This document shows, in pieces, positions 46,492-58,235 of a DNA stretch of 64,000 nucleotides. Every line of letters starts with the position of its first letter. The first letter of the stretch is position 1. Location: NCBI GenBank assembly GCA_030522415.1, contig CM060107.1, positions 54,572,104 to 54,636,103 of the forward strand, written 5' to 3'. Made by a program: the position numbers and the translations under genes. The notes beneath the pieces are model-generated. The model did not search any database. It was given only the letters and a program-made list of their open reading frames with translations, and was not told the origin of the DNA. This DNA is from Channallabes apus. Lineage: Eukaryota > Chordata > Actinopteri > Siluriformes > Clariidae.

Positions 46492-46956
46492 CTGAGAAAC
46501 AGATAAATAATACATTGAAGACTCTTGTTCAAAAATAGCCATTTGTTGGTTTTTCACACAATAAATTATTTAAAACCTTATAGCAAAATAATCACCCATC
46601 TCTGGTACAACAATGCACACACTCGTTACACACAACTAACAATAGGTCCTGTATCAACGGTTATTAAATACAGAAATGTACTGAAATTAGTTGAACAAAT
46701 TGAACAAATGACACATGAATTATCATTACAGTCTATTTACAGTGGTTCACATGTGAGTTTTTTTTGTTTCCGGAGTAACAAATCCTTACCCTTTTTTTTT
46801 TTTTTTTAAGAAATGCTCTGTCTATCAGAATATCCACCTGAGCTAGCAGTCCATGGGACTTGTGTTTCTGAAATTTACAACCACTTAAAAAATGGCGAAA
46901 CAACAAAAAGTTTTTACATATTGCAGAGGGATGAGAATGTGTGCACGATACGTCCT

Positions 46957-48459
46957 TTAGAACCTGGTTTCTGACGTCCCTCTTTTTAGAGTGCTGCTCA
47001 TGAACTCATCATGCTCAAAACTCAAATTATTGTGCGACCGTGAGATCATGAGCAGTTTCTCTTTTTTGGTGTAATCCCGTTTAATAGCTACTGGGGGCAC
47101 CAGAAGCCTGTCCATCGGGTCTTCTTTATTCTCCAGTTTGGTGTAGCCTTTGCTGTTGCTGCGATCTAGCCTCGGCCAGCTGGGGTGCTTGCGCTGTTCT
47201 GGTTGTACAGTCAGCATGGTGGGACCTCGTTCCAGGTCTAACGACTTGGAGTGAGCCGAGAGCATATGGATAGAGTTATTTGAGCCAAAGTCTTTCCGGG
47301 CTTCTCCGGGAGAAAGGAATCGGCCACTGGTCGATCCAGGGGAAAGAGAGGATGGTGAAGCAAATGGAGATGAATTTTCGGGACATTCTGTAGCAGAGTT
47401 ACTGCGGAGCAACGCTGTACTGGGAGGCTTGAAGGCTTTTGATATATCTGGAATAGGTACAGTTAAGGATTCCATGGACGAAGGTATGGATCTGTCTCGT
47501 AGCTGCTCAGAGTCCTCAGTTATGTTGTCAATGTCAGGCTCGTCGATCACGCAATTGTTCAGTTTGATGACAGGAAGTGTGAAGGCGCTAATGGAGGATG
47601 ATACAATGGAGCGTGTCTGGCACTTCTTCAGATCTTTACGCTTGTCTTCCCAGTGACGTAAGCCTTCTGGTTGAAACCCGAATATCGATCCGGAACGGTC
47701 CCTGTATCCAGGCGACAACAAGCTCATGCCTCCTTCGCTCATTAGTCCTTCCTCATCTTCGGCCGAACTTGTGCGGCGGGACAGTCGTACGTCACCGCCC
47801 ATTCCAGAGAATGTCAGCAGCGTGTTAGCCGCTAGCCGCGAGGTGTACTGACTGTCCTGGCCAAATGAGCGGATCTCATGATCAGAATAGGGACCTGTGT
47901 ATGCCCCGTTCATACACTTCTGCTCTTGCAATCTTAAGCTGTGAATGTCTATGACTGTTGAGTACATGTCCCTCATGTGGATGACCTTTGTTTCTCGGTC
48001 CCTGTTCTCGTGTAAAATAGCATTTGCACAGATGAAGATGAATATCCCAATGCCCATTGTAAACGGTCCGAGCATCTTCATTTTCTCTGAGTGCAAGTGC
48101 TGCTCAAAGAACTGCGCCACCTTTCCTGTTTGCTCCTGCATGGTTTCCGCTTGCGTGTCATTCCCCGAGTGATTGCTCTCGGGTGATGTCTGGTGGTCCT
48201 TGTGAGGCCAGTACCCCAGAACAGCCATGGCAATACCGACCATCAAAATCAGGACTCCAAGGACTAGAAAGAAACCAGAGGCAGAATACAGGCGGATTTT
48301 TCCGCGCACCACAACAATATCCGTGCGAGGTTTTCTTTTCAGTCGTTTCTTCTCAGGAGGTGGGACAGGTGACTGGTTGGGTAGATGATGCTGGGAAAGA
48401 CGTGAGTCCTGCCTCTTCAGGGCTGCAAGGCCCGTGATTACACCCCCAGTCGCAATCAT
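46957..48459 (-). CDS. tmem200a: Transmembrane protein 200A (tmem200a), complete single-exon coding region
   Basis: The product has 500 residues. It begins [19 protein letters not shown] and holds [20 protein letters not shown] with a first membrane segment at about residues 62-83. There is a short loop with two N-glycosylation sequons (NHS at 96, NDT at 100) and [20 protein letters not shown] with a second segment at about 129-149. A long polar tail ends [20 protein letters not shown] then TSETRF. These blocks, including [20 protein letters not shown] and DPMDRLLVP, are those of TMEM200A, and the length is close to the human protein (about 490). The frame is open upstream, but a splice acceptor ends at 48480, so I use the conserved MIATGG start 20 nt into the exon. 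The function is poorly known. The final T-R-F would fit a class I PDZ ligand. Confidence 0.96.
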   Translation of the reverse strand: MIATGGVITGLAALKRQDSRLSQHHLPNQSPVPPPEKKRLKRKPRTDIVVVRGKIRLYSASGFFLVLGVLILMVGIAMAVLGYWPHKDHQTSPESNHSGNDTQAETMQEQTGKVAQFFEQHLHSEKMKMLGPFTMGIGIFIFICANAILHENRDRETKVIHMRDMYSTVIDIHSLRLQEQKCMNGAYTGPYSDHEIRSFGQDSQYTSRLAANTLLTFSGMGGDVRLSRRTSSAEDEEGLMSEGGMSLLSPGYRDRSGSIFGFQPEGLRHWEDKRKDLKKCQTRSIVSSSISAFTLPVIKLNNCVIDEPDIDNITEDSEQLRDRSIPSSMESLTVPIPDISKAFKPPSTALLRSNSATECPENSSPFASPSSLSPGSTSGRFLSPGEARKDFGSNNSIHMLSAHSKSLDLERGPTMLTVQPEQRKHPSWPRLDRSNSKGYTKLENKEDPMDRLLVPPVAIKRDYTKKEKLLMISRSHNNLSFEHDEFMSSTLKRGTSETRF

Positions 48460-48479
48460 CGCTAAGATGACAGACAGGC

Positions 48480-48500
48480 CTGGAAAAACAAACAAAGAGC
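48480..48500 (-). other. tmem200a: Splice acceptor of the tmem200a coding exon
   Basis: The minus strand reads CTCTTTGTTTGTTTTTCCAG with AG at 48481-48480, a strong pyrimidine tract. This puts the upstream 12 in-frame residues (from MFVFPG) in the intron. The 5' UTR must therefore come from an exon at higher coordinates. Confidence 0.85.
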
Positions 48501-49580
48501 ATATATTGAGATAAGTGAGATACTGTATCCTTGCTCACAGCCACCTCTTTGTCTTTGTTTAGACAGTACTAGTGTAGGCGTGTAGATGCATTAACCTTCG
48601 CGAAAGGGGTTTACGAAAGCACATAGACTCAACCACCTCCATCTTGGCAGGAATTATGCCAGCTGTGCTATGAATTAGACACACTGATTAAACCAAGACA
48701 TAAAAAAACACACACATTCATGGAAAATTGTGCATGTTTTTGTTGTGGTTGACAGAAAAAGGCAGTGGTGTAGCCGCTTAATTAGACGTTGCATTAAAAC
48801 TGCAGGAAACAGCAGAAATACACACATTTATAATGAAGCCCATATCCCGCCCTCATATCTCAGTTTCTTGTCTATAAATACTAGTTTGTCATTCTGCAAA
48901 TTTAGCAACCCATCATAAGCAGGAAATGGCACAAAGCCTGGCGATGTGAATGAAACAGCCGAGTGCAGTGATATGCCCTGTATCTCCGAGTGTACCAAAT
49001 ATATCTCTATGCCACCATTAAACCAAATATTGTCGCCTGTAATTGATTTCCAAGTTGAAAAAATATCTCAACACCTTGCTTATCATGTCCAGATGGTGGA
49101 TGGAATTAAATAGGAATATTTTTGCATCACTTTGAAGACAAGCTTGGCTTCAACACATTCCAAACCTACCCTTTTCTTAGACGTGATATATCGACATTGT
49201 AAGGAAGCAACAATCTTGCCTCCTGGGTCGTTCACCTCCTCAGTTACTGCTGGGCAATATGATGGTATAATAATGAAAACAATAATAATACAATATATAA
49301 AACAATAAATTGCTACAACACACAACAGTAAGGTGCTCTTATTATAAGCAACCGATTGGGTGTCGGGTATTGTGACGTGTCAGGTATTGTGACATGATTT
49401 TTTTTTTGTTATATTGCCCATCCCTTGTTCTCAAAATATCTCAGATTCACTCTTTATAAGAGGTACAATATCAAGACAAGTAGGCTTTTAATGTCAATTT
49501 AACCATATACAGTTCAGTACACAGTGACACGCAATAGGGACCAAGGTGTGACATACATGCAACATAAATTTACAACATAT
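48501..49580 (-). other. tmem200a: tmem200a 5' intron, proximal part
   Basis: AT-rich sequence without a recognised element. It is assigned to the intron because the acceptor at 48480 needs an upstream exon. Confidence 0.5.
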
Positions 49581-49584
49581 TGAA

Positions 49585-50545
49585 CAAGAACTAATAGCTA
49601 ACTAAGACACTTAATTAGCTGACTAGCTGAGATAAAATGTATTAACACTATGAATTTACAAAAAAATAAGTATCATCTTACAAAAAAATAACATAAACTT
49701 AACATAACTTAACAAGCTAACTAGCCAGCTAAGACACACAATTAGCTAACTATCTGGGACAAAACAGATTAACTTTATAAATTTACAATAAAACTAAGTA
49801 CAGTACTTTACAAAAAAACAACAACATAAATCTAACATCAATAAACAACAAGCTAACTAATGCCTCTTTTCCACTGCATAGTACGGCACGACACAGTTCA
49901 ACTCACTTCGGTTCAGCGCAGTTTGGCTCGGTTTGCGCTTCCATTGCAGTTTAGTAACGCTTTAGAGTGGGCGGGATTACTCACGTGTCGTTTTAGTTGT
50001 GGCGCCTCTACTGCCGTGACATCATCGTAAACGCGCCACAACAAACACACAACAATGGAGCAAATCGACGGAATGGTGTTCTTCATTCTCGGTATGTGGA
50101 TGTTTTTAACAGCGAGACGAAGGAGTTTGTTTCAAAAGAGGCCGACGGTTAATACAAAAAGGTGCGTCCGATCCTTCTCTGGCTGTTCTAAATATAGCGG
50201 GTCTGTTGTGTCTCGTGTCGCAAGTTCGGTGACGCAGTAATGATGATTTTCTCTGGCCAATCAGTGACCAGCAGAGTTTACACGTCACGTTTTGGTAACG
50301 GTTCGGCGCGCTTGGAACCTCGGCTGAGGTGGTACTAAAAAAAGGACCAGGTACCAGGTACTGTTCCCAGTGGAAAACCCCCCAAAAGTGAGCTGAACTG
50401 AACAGTGTCGTGCCGTACTATGCAGTGGAAAAGCGCCATAAGACACCTAATTAGCTGACTAGCTTAAACAAAACAAATTAACACTATAAATTCATAACAA
50501 AACTAAGTACCTTACAAACAAGACAAGAAGACAACATAAAAGTTG
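49585..50545. repeat. Diverged tandem repeat, about 120-136 bp, three units
   Basis: AGCTAACTAA-type starts lie at 49596, 49715 and 49851. Each unit goes on with AAGACAC.TAATTAGCT.AC, a GATAAA/AACAAA block, ATTAAC..TA..AATTTACA and ACATAA. The third unit is split by the MITE at 49861-50438 and resumes at 50442. Confidence 0.8.
49861..50438. mobile_element. PIF/Harbinger-like MITE with TAA target duplication
   Basis: The ends are inverted repeats: TGCCTCTTTTCCACTGCATA on the left and, on the other strand, TGGCGCTTTTCCACTGCATA. They extend inward through GTACGGCACGACAC. TAA at 49858-49860 is repeated at 50439-50441. Removing the element and one TAA restores a unit of the host tandem repeat. 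A 61-codon frame (50055-50240, MEQIDGMVFFILGMWMFLTA) may be a scrap of the parent transposon's protein. The element is non-autonomous. Confidence 0.85.
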
Positions 50546-51425
50546 CATGTGCAAATGTGCAAGCAAGAGAGACAACACGACAAACAACATGACACAATCC
50601 AGTACAATCAAACACCAGTCAAATACAACCCCAGTCTCCTGTATTTTCCACACACACTCTGACATGCAAGACTTGTTGAACATGACTTGAATACCAACTT
50701 CAACACTATGATCATTTGCCTTGTAGTGACAGTAAACATAACAGACAGGACAGACAGCAGGGTGCGTATTATTGTAGACCAGGGTGTCTGAAGTGCAGAA
50801 AGCTTAGACTTGTGGTCTGAATTGACAGTGACGTTGCTTAGAACACAAGCTCAGGTTCCTGAAAAAATACACAAACATCATGGCTTCTTCTATCGCATGT
50901 CCATTTCCATCCCACCCACACATACACACTGGACTGTGACTTAAATAACTACAGCTGACATTTTCTGCGCTGTAACACTGAATCCTGTGTCTGTCTCGGT
51001 TCAACTTCGAACCCTAGATTCCCACTAGAGAGCGATGAAGCAACAAGTGATTGTTCATTTTCAATGTATGTGTAATGCACAGAGCCACAAAGTCTGGTGA
51101 CTGTGAATGAGCATGGAGGCAAGGTTTGCTCTATTCTGTGCAAAAGTGGTATGAGGTATTGAACAACTAACAGAAATGATTGGTTCTAGTGGTCATTTGG
51201 ACTAATCCTGTGGTCCGGCATTTTTTAAGTTCCCCGGTCAAACTGTCGTTTCTACAGTATGTACAGCTAGTTTTTGTAGAAATCAGAAAAAAGTCACATT
51301 AGGAGGAAAATCTTCAAAGTTGATTCATCATTTCAACCTTGGTGAATACAAAAACTAAGAAAAGGATAAAAAGCACAGTCACACTAAAGTCCACCTGAAT
51401 GTTTACACATGATAAAAAAAAGTGA
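50546..51425. other. Intergenic or intronic sequence
   Basis: No gene or recognised repeat. Probably within the tmem200a 5' intron. Confidence 0.45.
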
Positions 51426-51428
51426 ATA

Positions 51429-52277
51429 CAGTGGAACCTTGGATTACGAGTATAATTCGTTCGGAAGCGGGCTCGTATTCCAAAACACTCGTAAACCAAA
51501 TAAAATTTTCCCATAGGAAATAATGGAAACTCAAATTATTCATTCCATGGCCCAAAAAAATTATTAACAGAAAATATTAAGTGAAAATAAAACAAATTAA
51601 CTTGCACTTTACCTAAAAAAAAGTAAAAATAAATTCCGACAGATAAGTGTTTCCATTTGTGCACGCTGTGTGTGTGTGTGTGAAGCTAAAGTAAGGAGAC
51701 CCCCCCCCCCCCAACACTTCTCATCTTAAACAGCGCTTCCTCCACTAGTTTCATACACAGGCGCAAACACAACGGAAACACTGTTTTATGGGAAAATAAA
51801 AGAAAATTTACTTGCACTTTACCTTTGAAAAGAATCGCGAAATAGCAGTGTTTCTGTGTAGAGCAGAGAGAAACAGTGTGTGTCTGTGAAGGCGAAAGTA
51901 GAAGGGGTCTGTGTGTGTGTGTCACGGTGACCAATGACGTGCGCGCACACAGACACAAAGAGCAGGCTGAGCCTTGAGCAGAGAGAGAAAATGGATCTTT
52001 AACCTCTCTAATGAGACTTGCTTTTCCTTTACACGCGTGCTGTACACACATGCATACAGACACAAAATTAAAGATGTTTTACGCACACACATGTGGTCAC
52101 AGTGTTATAGTAAACAGTACACGCGTGCACAGATGTTGATTATACCAGTGAGAGACGTCCACTACATGATACTTGGTACTCGTAAACCAAGACTTCTAAG
52201 TCAAAGTTTATTACAAATCTTTACTCGTCTTGCGGAACACTCGCAAACCGCGTTACTCGCAATCCGAGGTTCCACTG
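51429..52277. mobile_element. Tc1/mariner-type MITE with CAGTGGAACC termini
   Basis: The left end CAGTGGAACCTTGGATTACG and, inverted, the right end CAGTGGAACCTCGGATTGCG are each bordered by TA (51427-51428 and 52278-52279). Inside each end, CACTCGTAAACCAAA and CACTCGCAAACCGCG also match. The 849-bp body has no transposase and contains GA- and CA-rich stretches and a C-run near 51700. A partial relative lies at 8342-8670. Confidence 0.85.
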
Positions 52278-52279
52278 TA

Positions 52280-53700
52280 CTGGTGTCCTTTAAGGAGCTG
52301 CTTTATAGAGTGAAGTTAAATAACACAGGAGACAAATTTCAAACGACTCGTCCCTTGTGCTAGTGTGAGTGAAGAATTAGATCAAAGCCGGATTTGTCCT
52401 CGGTGGAAGTCAGAATGAATTCTCTCTTTGTTTGCTGGAGAATTTCTACACTACATATTTTCTGCAAAAAAATGACCCTGGTGATTTATCTGAAAGGTCC
52501 TAACACACACACACACACAGGAGGAAAAGAGATACATCTGTTTCTACAAACACTCGTCACACTCTTGATTTTTTCTTCCCTTAATTTCTTCAAATCTACA
52601 TCGTCTCTCTCCTTCCTTCCTTCACTTGTTTTATCTCTGTCTAGTTGGCTTTCCCCTCCCCCGCCTCCCCCTGTCCTCGTCTCCTGGATCGAGAAAAGGT
52701 TTGCAGTGGAACGTGTTGCTGCTGTTTATTGATCCTCTGATTCGTTAGCGGAGCAAAATTAGCGGGGGATCCGGGAACGACTTCGACGGAATGCTTATGA
52801 GTTGCCTAGGCAACAAGTGCCAGCCTGGAGAAGTTTTTTTTTTTTGTTTCAAACAGGAGCGTGGGTGCACGACATGATTGTAAATGTAGCACAAGCTCGA
52901 GAGGTAAAAAAAATAATAAGATGATGTCTGTTTACTGTTTATGCACGTCGAATTGTTTGCCTTCAGACGCTGATGTGTGGTTATTCAGAGAGACGACAAT
53001 GCCAGACGTCATGATACAGGTTTACTTCATAGCCAGAAGTTGGCGTGGCAAAATTTTCCTCTGTTTTGACTAAATCAGCTAATCTGACGGAGGACCAGCT
53101 GCGTTTCATTAAGCAGAAAGAGAGACTTCCAGACTTCAGGAATGATCCTTTTATCATGAGTTCATGCCGACGCACATCTCCACTTGAGCCTCCTGAGAAT
53201 TTCAATATTCAGATGACTTTAAGCTGACTTAGCAAGCTGCATTTCTTTAATATATTCCCAAACAATATGTTTATGTGAGAACGAAAAGAGAGAGAGAGAG
53301 ACAGAGATCCATGATCCAGGCATGCTGACAGGCGTTCTGACCCGAGGCGGTCCGCTTAATGCTTTAGCGCATGTCTGCCTGATAAAATCATCTCTGAAGG
53401 TGCCTGAGCGGTGGGAAGAACATTCTCACACACACATACACACACCCACGAAGAGCGAAAGGCACAGACGCCCCATGTACACACTCTTCATAGCTCTGAA
53501 CTAAAAGCTAATAAACAATAAAGAGTTCAAAATGCATGTTAATTAATAACGATAATGATGAAATGTTGAACCTGACCAGGGTTTCCTTTCTTCTTTCATT
53601 TTTTCCTTCAGGCGTCTCTCACCAGACGGACTGCGTGTCGGTGGATTCAGCACCGACAAATGGATCTCAGAACTCACCATAACTTCCACCCACACACCAG
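52280..53700. other. Intergenic or intronic sequence
   Basis: A 60-residue frame at 53045-53227 has no recognised family, and I do not call it a gene. A short (CA)n lies at about 52503-52518. Nothing else seen. Confidence 0.4.
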
Positions 53701-53724
53701 TGATCACAAGCTGGCCATCTCCCT

Positions 53725-53725
53725 T

Positions 53726-53768
<43 letters not shown>
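53725..53768. repeat. (TC)n-(AC)n compound microsatellite
   Basis: A TC run passes directly into (CA)n. A (GA)n run follows at about 53845-53868. Confidence 0.95.
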
Positions 53769-53772
<4 letters not shown>

Positions 53773-53869
53773 TTCAGAATGGGAAAGAGAGTGGGTGCTT
53801 CTACGCTTTTGATGTTGAATCCATGAAAAACTCATCACACAGTGGAGAGAGAGAGAGAGAGAGAGAGAC

Positions 53870-55815
53870 AGGGAGAGACTCTGGAGGATCTTGACTGTTA
53901 CGAAATCATACAACAGGGTTTCCTTATCGGAAAATACACAATAGAAAGTTTCTGATTTCAATTTTGTGCTCATTATTTTACTACTTAATATCTCAAACTT
54001 TTCAGGAGTTCAGGGGCCTGCTGTTCCAAATAAATAAATGAATAAATAAATACTGGCTGATTATAAAATATAAATGCTGCTGTCTGGTGAGAAAGTATTC
54101 AGGTACTTGTCGGGGAGCCGACATGGTCATGAAGCTCCACCCCCTGGATCCTACGGTAGCTTGGCTAAGCAAATTTTAAACATTTTTTTTTTCATTGTAA
54201 TAAACATTACGATTATTCATATTCTAGGTCTCTTGCGGGTTATTTATACACGGAAGGCAAAAACAACAACTAATGCACCTTTTCTAAAATCCTGTAATGC
54301 TACTCATCTCGAGTTTAGATATTTAGATCGAGATGTTAAACTCCACCATTTTTTAAACGGGTTTACGTTTTGTGTGTTGTTGTATCTCTATTATCGGTTG
54401 TGCATCGCGCTGATTTGAAGTAAAAATTCTACATTTCAATACTATACTTTTAAAACGTAATATACATGCACTAAACCTCCAGGATATGGATAACAGCCGT
54501 GTTCAATTACATTTGATTTGATAGTGCTAATGTTTATCTTTTTTATTCCAAGCAGTTTTTTGTTTTTGTTAACAAAAGCATTAACAACTACTAAACATTC
54601 CTAATATGGATTGAAATGCTGGGTAACTTCCGCTGTTGATTGTTTAAATAACTTTTTTGTTTTGTTGTGGAGTCCAGTAGGTGGCAGTATTATATTTAAA
54701 CATGCATACATTTTAAAGTAGAAGAAGAAGGTATTGGCGTTGAAAACAGTTGAATAGTTTTTGTGTCTATTTCCGGAAATTTACAGATTCAAATCTGATT
54801 CAATCAACTGAATCGATCAACAAAAGATCAGTTAATTTGCATAAATGACTAAACACCTTATTGTAATGTAGAAAACAAAAAGTGATTAAAGATATTTACA
54901 AATCAATACAATTCTGCAGGAAGAACATATATAGAGTTTATAACACAAGATCTAAATCTAATGATAATTACTTAACGAGATCTGCGACACAGGGTTGGTG
55001 TTAAAAGACAAAAACGGGCTAAAAGACAAAAACGCAATCAGTGGTCGCACGCTTAGACGTAGCCTAATCACGCCTAGTCATGCTGCATGCTGATCACGGT
55101 CCAATCAATACTCCAATCAATCACTGGAAGGATGATCTGCTCCGACTGGTGTTTGTCAATCTCAGAGCTTCAGATTATCCCCAAAAAACTCACGTCATGC
55201 TCGTGATGGAATAACCTCATACTGGAGAAGTCAAAAAAAAAAACTGTGCAGAACTAATAGATGATGCTGTAAGCAAAAGCAGAGTTGTGTTGAGTGAGGA
55301 GGCACTGCTGCGCTTCGGAGATTTCCGCATTAGAATTAAACTCAAGATGTTTAAACAATCTGCTGGTGGTTTGTTTGTTTGTGGTGGTGGGGGTGGCACT
55401 GACAAGGGTGTACTGTAACGTCAACCTCCAGAAAGCACCAGCTCAGAGCGTTCGTGAATCATGTGGAGGAAAGCTCAGCGTGCGTCTCATTTTCATTCTT
55501 TTTTTCCCAGCTCACATCTTCCCCAAACTCTCTTCGAAAGACGAGAGGAAGCTCTCTGGATCTGTCTAGATCTGCCCTGACCGACTTTCCAGGTGTTCAG
55601 GTTTCATCATGAGGTGGAAAACAAAAGTGACTCATTACTTGATGTTTTTTTTTTTTTTTTTTAACAAATTAAATTTATAAAATCAAAAACAGTTCTGTGA
55701 CGGAGACAGTTAGGACATCTGATCTCACATTTGTGCAAATTATTTCATTAGGACGCGTCAGAAGTGTGTTTAATATTTACAAATCAAGAACAGTAGACTC
55801 ACACACACATACACA
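53870..55815. other. AT-rich intergenic or intronic sequence
   Basis: No gene seen. Short duplicated phrases (CTAAAAGACAAAAACG, twice near 55010-55035) are present. Confidence 0.4.

Positions 55816-55818
<3 letters not shown>

Positions 55819-55864
<46 letters not shown>
55819..55864. repeat. (AT)23 microsatellite
   Basis: 46 bp of perfect AT dinucleotide. Confidence 0.97.
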
Positions 55865-55866
<2 letters not shown>

Positions 55867-56234
55867 CACACGTCAAATGTTACCATTAATTTTTTTATTC
55901 TTATCCTCTCTGTTTTAGGTGAATAAGTTATCACCACATCATGATTTACTCCTTTTCTTTAACATTTAATTAATTAGAAAATCATGATATATAAACGTTA
56001 TCTAACAAACAGTTAAAAACTTCACTGATATTTAATGCTCGGATTAGAATATTACTGTGATGGAGATGAAATGCTCTCAGAAAACGAAGGTTTCTCCGAG
56101 GCTCTTTCTATGGATGGTGTGAGGTTCTAGTTGTCTATGCATCCATCCATCCATTTAGGAACGTCTGTAGTACAGGTGATCACCGTATTGTATTTCTTTA
56201 CTTTTTTGTTTTTGTATGACCGAGGTAGGACCTC

Positions 56235-56400
56235 CGTTCATCATTCACACATGCATTCACACACACTATGGGCAATTTGGGAACGACAGTTACAAACTCC
56301 TCTGCATTAATTTGGACTGTGGGAGGAAACCAGAATACCCTGAGGAAACCCATTAAGCATGGGGAAAACACACAAACTCCATGCACAAGATTCGAACCGC
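56235..56400 (-). repeat. Partial, diverged tRNA-derived SINE
   Basis: ACTATGGGCAATTTGGGAAC, GACTGTGGGAGGAAACCAGA and CATGGGGAAAACACACAAAC follow the 33237-33600 family. The head is truncated at a degenerate AGATTCGAACC. Confidence 0.7.
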
Positions 56401-56550
56401 TAATGTTAAAATGTTCATGTTAGGCTCTTTATACGGCACACTTCAAACGTCAGTGTTTTGTTTTTATTCTCCTGTCCTCGCCAAATCATCGTTGATTGTT
56501 TCTTTACTATATTTTAGCGTTTAACCCATTAGAAATGCTAAATACTGACA

Positions 56551-56581
<31 letters not shown>

Positions 56582-56929
56582 AGCATAATAAACATGATAC
56601 ACTTTCTCGATTTTGTTCCTCAAAGGTTCTTTGGATGGTTTGAGGTTCTAGTTGTCTACTTTTTTCTTGAGTTGCTCATTTTTTTCTTCTTCATCATCAT
56701 CATCATTATTATTATTATTATTATTATTATTAATAAAAGAGTGCACTTCATAAAGTTTTCCAGGGATGATGTAAGGAGCTCACCTTCTCTGTGCTGGTTT
56801 TGTTTTGTTTTTTATTATTTTTTATTAGTAGTAGTATTGTTATTATTTATCCATCATGCATGTCTTCCTTCTTGCTCATAGTTCACATCAGTGTGTGTGT
56901 TCCTCAGTGTGTGTGCGTTCCTCAGTGTG

Positions 56930-57440
56930 AAGAACAGAGGAACACAGAGCGTCGTCCAGTCGCATGTAACCCTGCGCGCGCGCGCGGGCGCGCGTGCGTC
57001 TGCATCGCATCTCTAAAGCGCGCGCGGCGCAACAACGGCACGCGCTTCAGGGATTTCCTCCGAAAGCGTGCGTCGTCTCCTCCATCAGCAGCGGCGGCGG
57101 CGGCGGCAGGCGCGCGCATCCCGTGTCCTCTGTCTCCTCATGTCCCCCGTCTGTCCTCCTCCACAGGTCCTCGAGCCTCTCCGCAAGTCCATCTGGAAAC
57201 TAACACCCGCGCGCAGAAACAACTTCAACCACAACAAAAATAAACAAACCAATAAAAACTAAACCAGAGTCGCGGCGGCTCTTCCTCCAGATGCGGATTA
57301 ATTTTAAAATGATTTTCCCTCAGTTTTACAGCATGTTTTTATCGCCTCACCTCCGCGCGCGCGCGCTAACGCTTCCGTTTAGACGTTGTCTTGGAGACTG
57401 CCACGTTAGATAATGCGCGAGCCGTTTCTAAACGAGGAAG
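56930..57440 (-). promoter_or_regulatory. tmem200a: CpG island, probable tmem200a promoter and first exon
   Basis: This is the only CpG-dense stretch in the window: CGCGCGCGCGCGGGCGCGCG near 56975, GCGCGCGGCGCAAC at 57019, a CGG-type run near 57090 and CGCGCGCGCGC at 57355. It is about 9 kb upstream of the tmem200a coding exon, whose acceptor needs a 5' non-coding exon. On the minus strand, GCGCGCGGAG|GTGAGG (57351/57350) is a plausible donor. The orientation and exact start are inferred. A divergent plus-strand gene starting here is possible. Confidence 0.5.
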
Positions 57441-57859
57441 AGGAGGAGGAGGAAAGAACACGAGGGGGGGGGAGGTGAACACCAGGTTGCCAGATTGGCT
57501 CATTCCACACCAAAAACATTGACTTTATTCTTTTTATCCCGAGCTCGGGCTTATCCTAAAGTTCAGAGTTCTGTATGATATTAGATTATGGGTGGATTTC
57601 TGTCTGTGTGTCTGTGGGACAGATAACTGCCATTTCCACCAGGCTGCACTAACACGACCTCATCGTGTCAGGAGACGAGATGTGTAAAGTCAGTCCATTT
57701 CTTCCTAAGAAATTCATCAATGTCTTTTGACCCATTTAAGACCGGACTGAGCCCCAACAACCCCCCCCCCCCAAAAAAAAAAACAAAAAAAAACATCAGA
57801 AGCTAAATTTTATTAAAATTTAATAATTTAATAAAAATTTTATAAAAATTAAAATTATA

Positions 57860-58235
57860 AAAATTGCCATTTATGTTTGTGAGATCTTGCCAACATTTTG
57901 CGAGATATCGCAAACATTCCAAGAGATGTCGCAAATATTTCACCAGATATCATGAACATTTCCAGAGAAATCGCAAACTTTTCAAGAGACGTTGTGAAGC
58001 AAAAGATTCCGCCAAGATATGACGAACATTTTGAGCAAAATTTCCAAACATTTCTGGAGATATCGTGAACCGTTCCAAAAGATTCTGCCAATGTTTTAAA
58101 GAGATGTAACGGACATTTTTGATTGAAATCGCAAACAGATAGAGATAGTCTGAATATTTAGAAAGATATCACAATAAATTTATAAAAAGATAGTTGCAGG
58201 AGATCTTGTGCAAACATTTCACAAGATATCTGAAG
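57860..58235. repeat. Degenerate 24-bp tandem repeat with GAGATATCGC motif
   Basis: Copies such as GCGAGATATCGCAAACATTC, AGAGATGTCGCAAATATTTC and CCAGATATCATGAACATTTC recur about every 24 bp. On the minus strand this gives an 8-residue period (SLEKFAI, SLEMFMI, SGEIFAT, SLGMFAI), which makes an open frame that is not a gene. Confidence 0.8.

Noticed and set aside
48460..48495. Upstream in-frame Met of the tmem200a frame ([12 protein letters not shown])
   Set aside because: A strong splice acceptor ends at 48480, so this Met lies in the intron. The conserved start is MIATGG.
53045..53227. 60-codon frame MAKFSSVLTKSANLTEDQLR...
   Set aside because: It looks less repetitive than most, but has no recognised family, no splice partner and no promoter signal. 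Not enough to call a gene.
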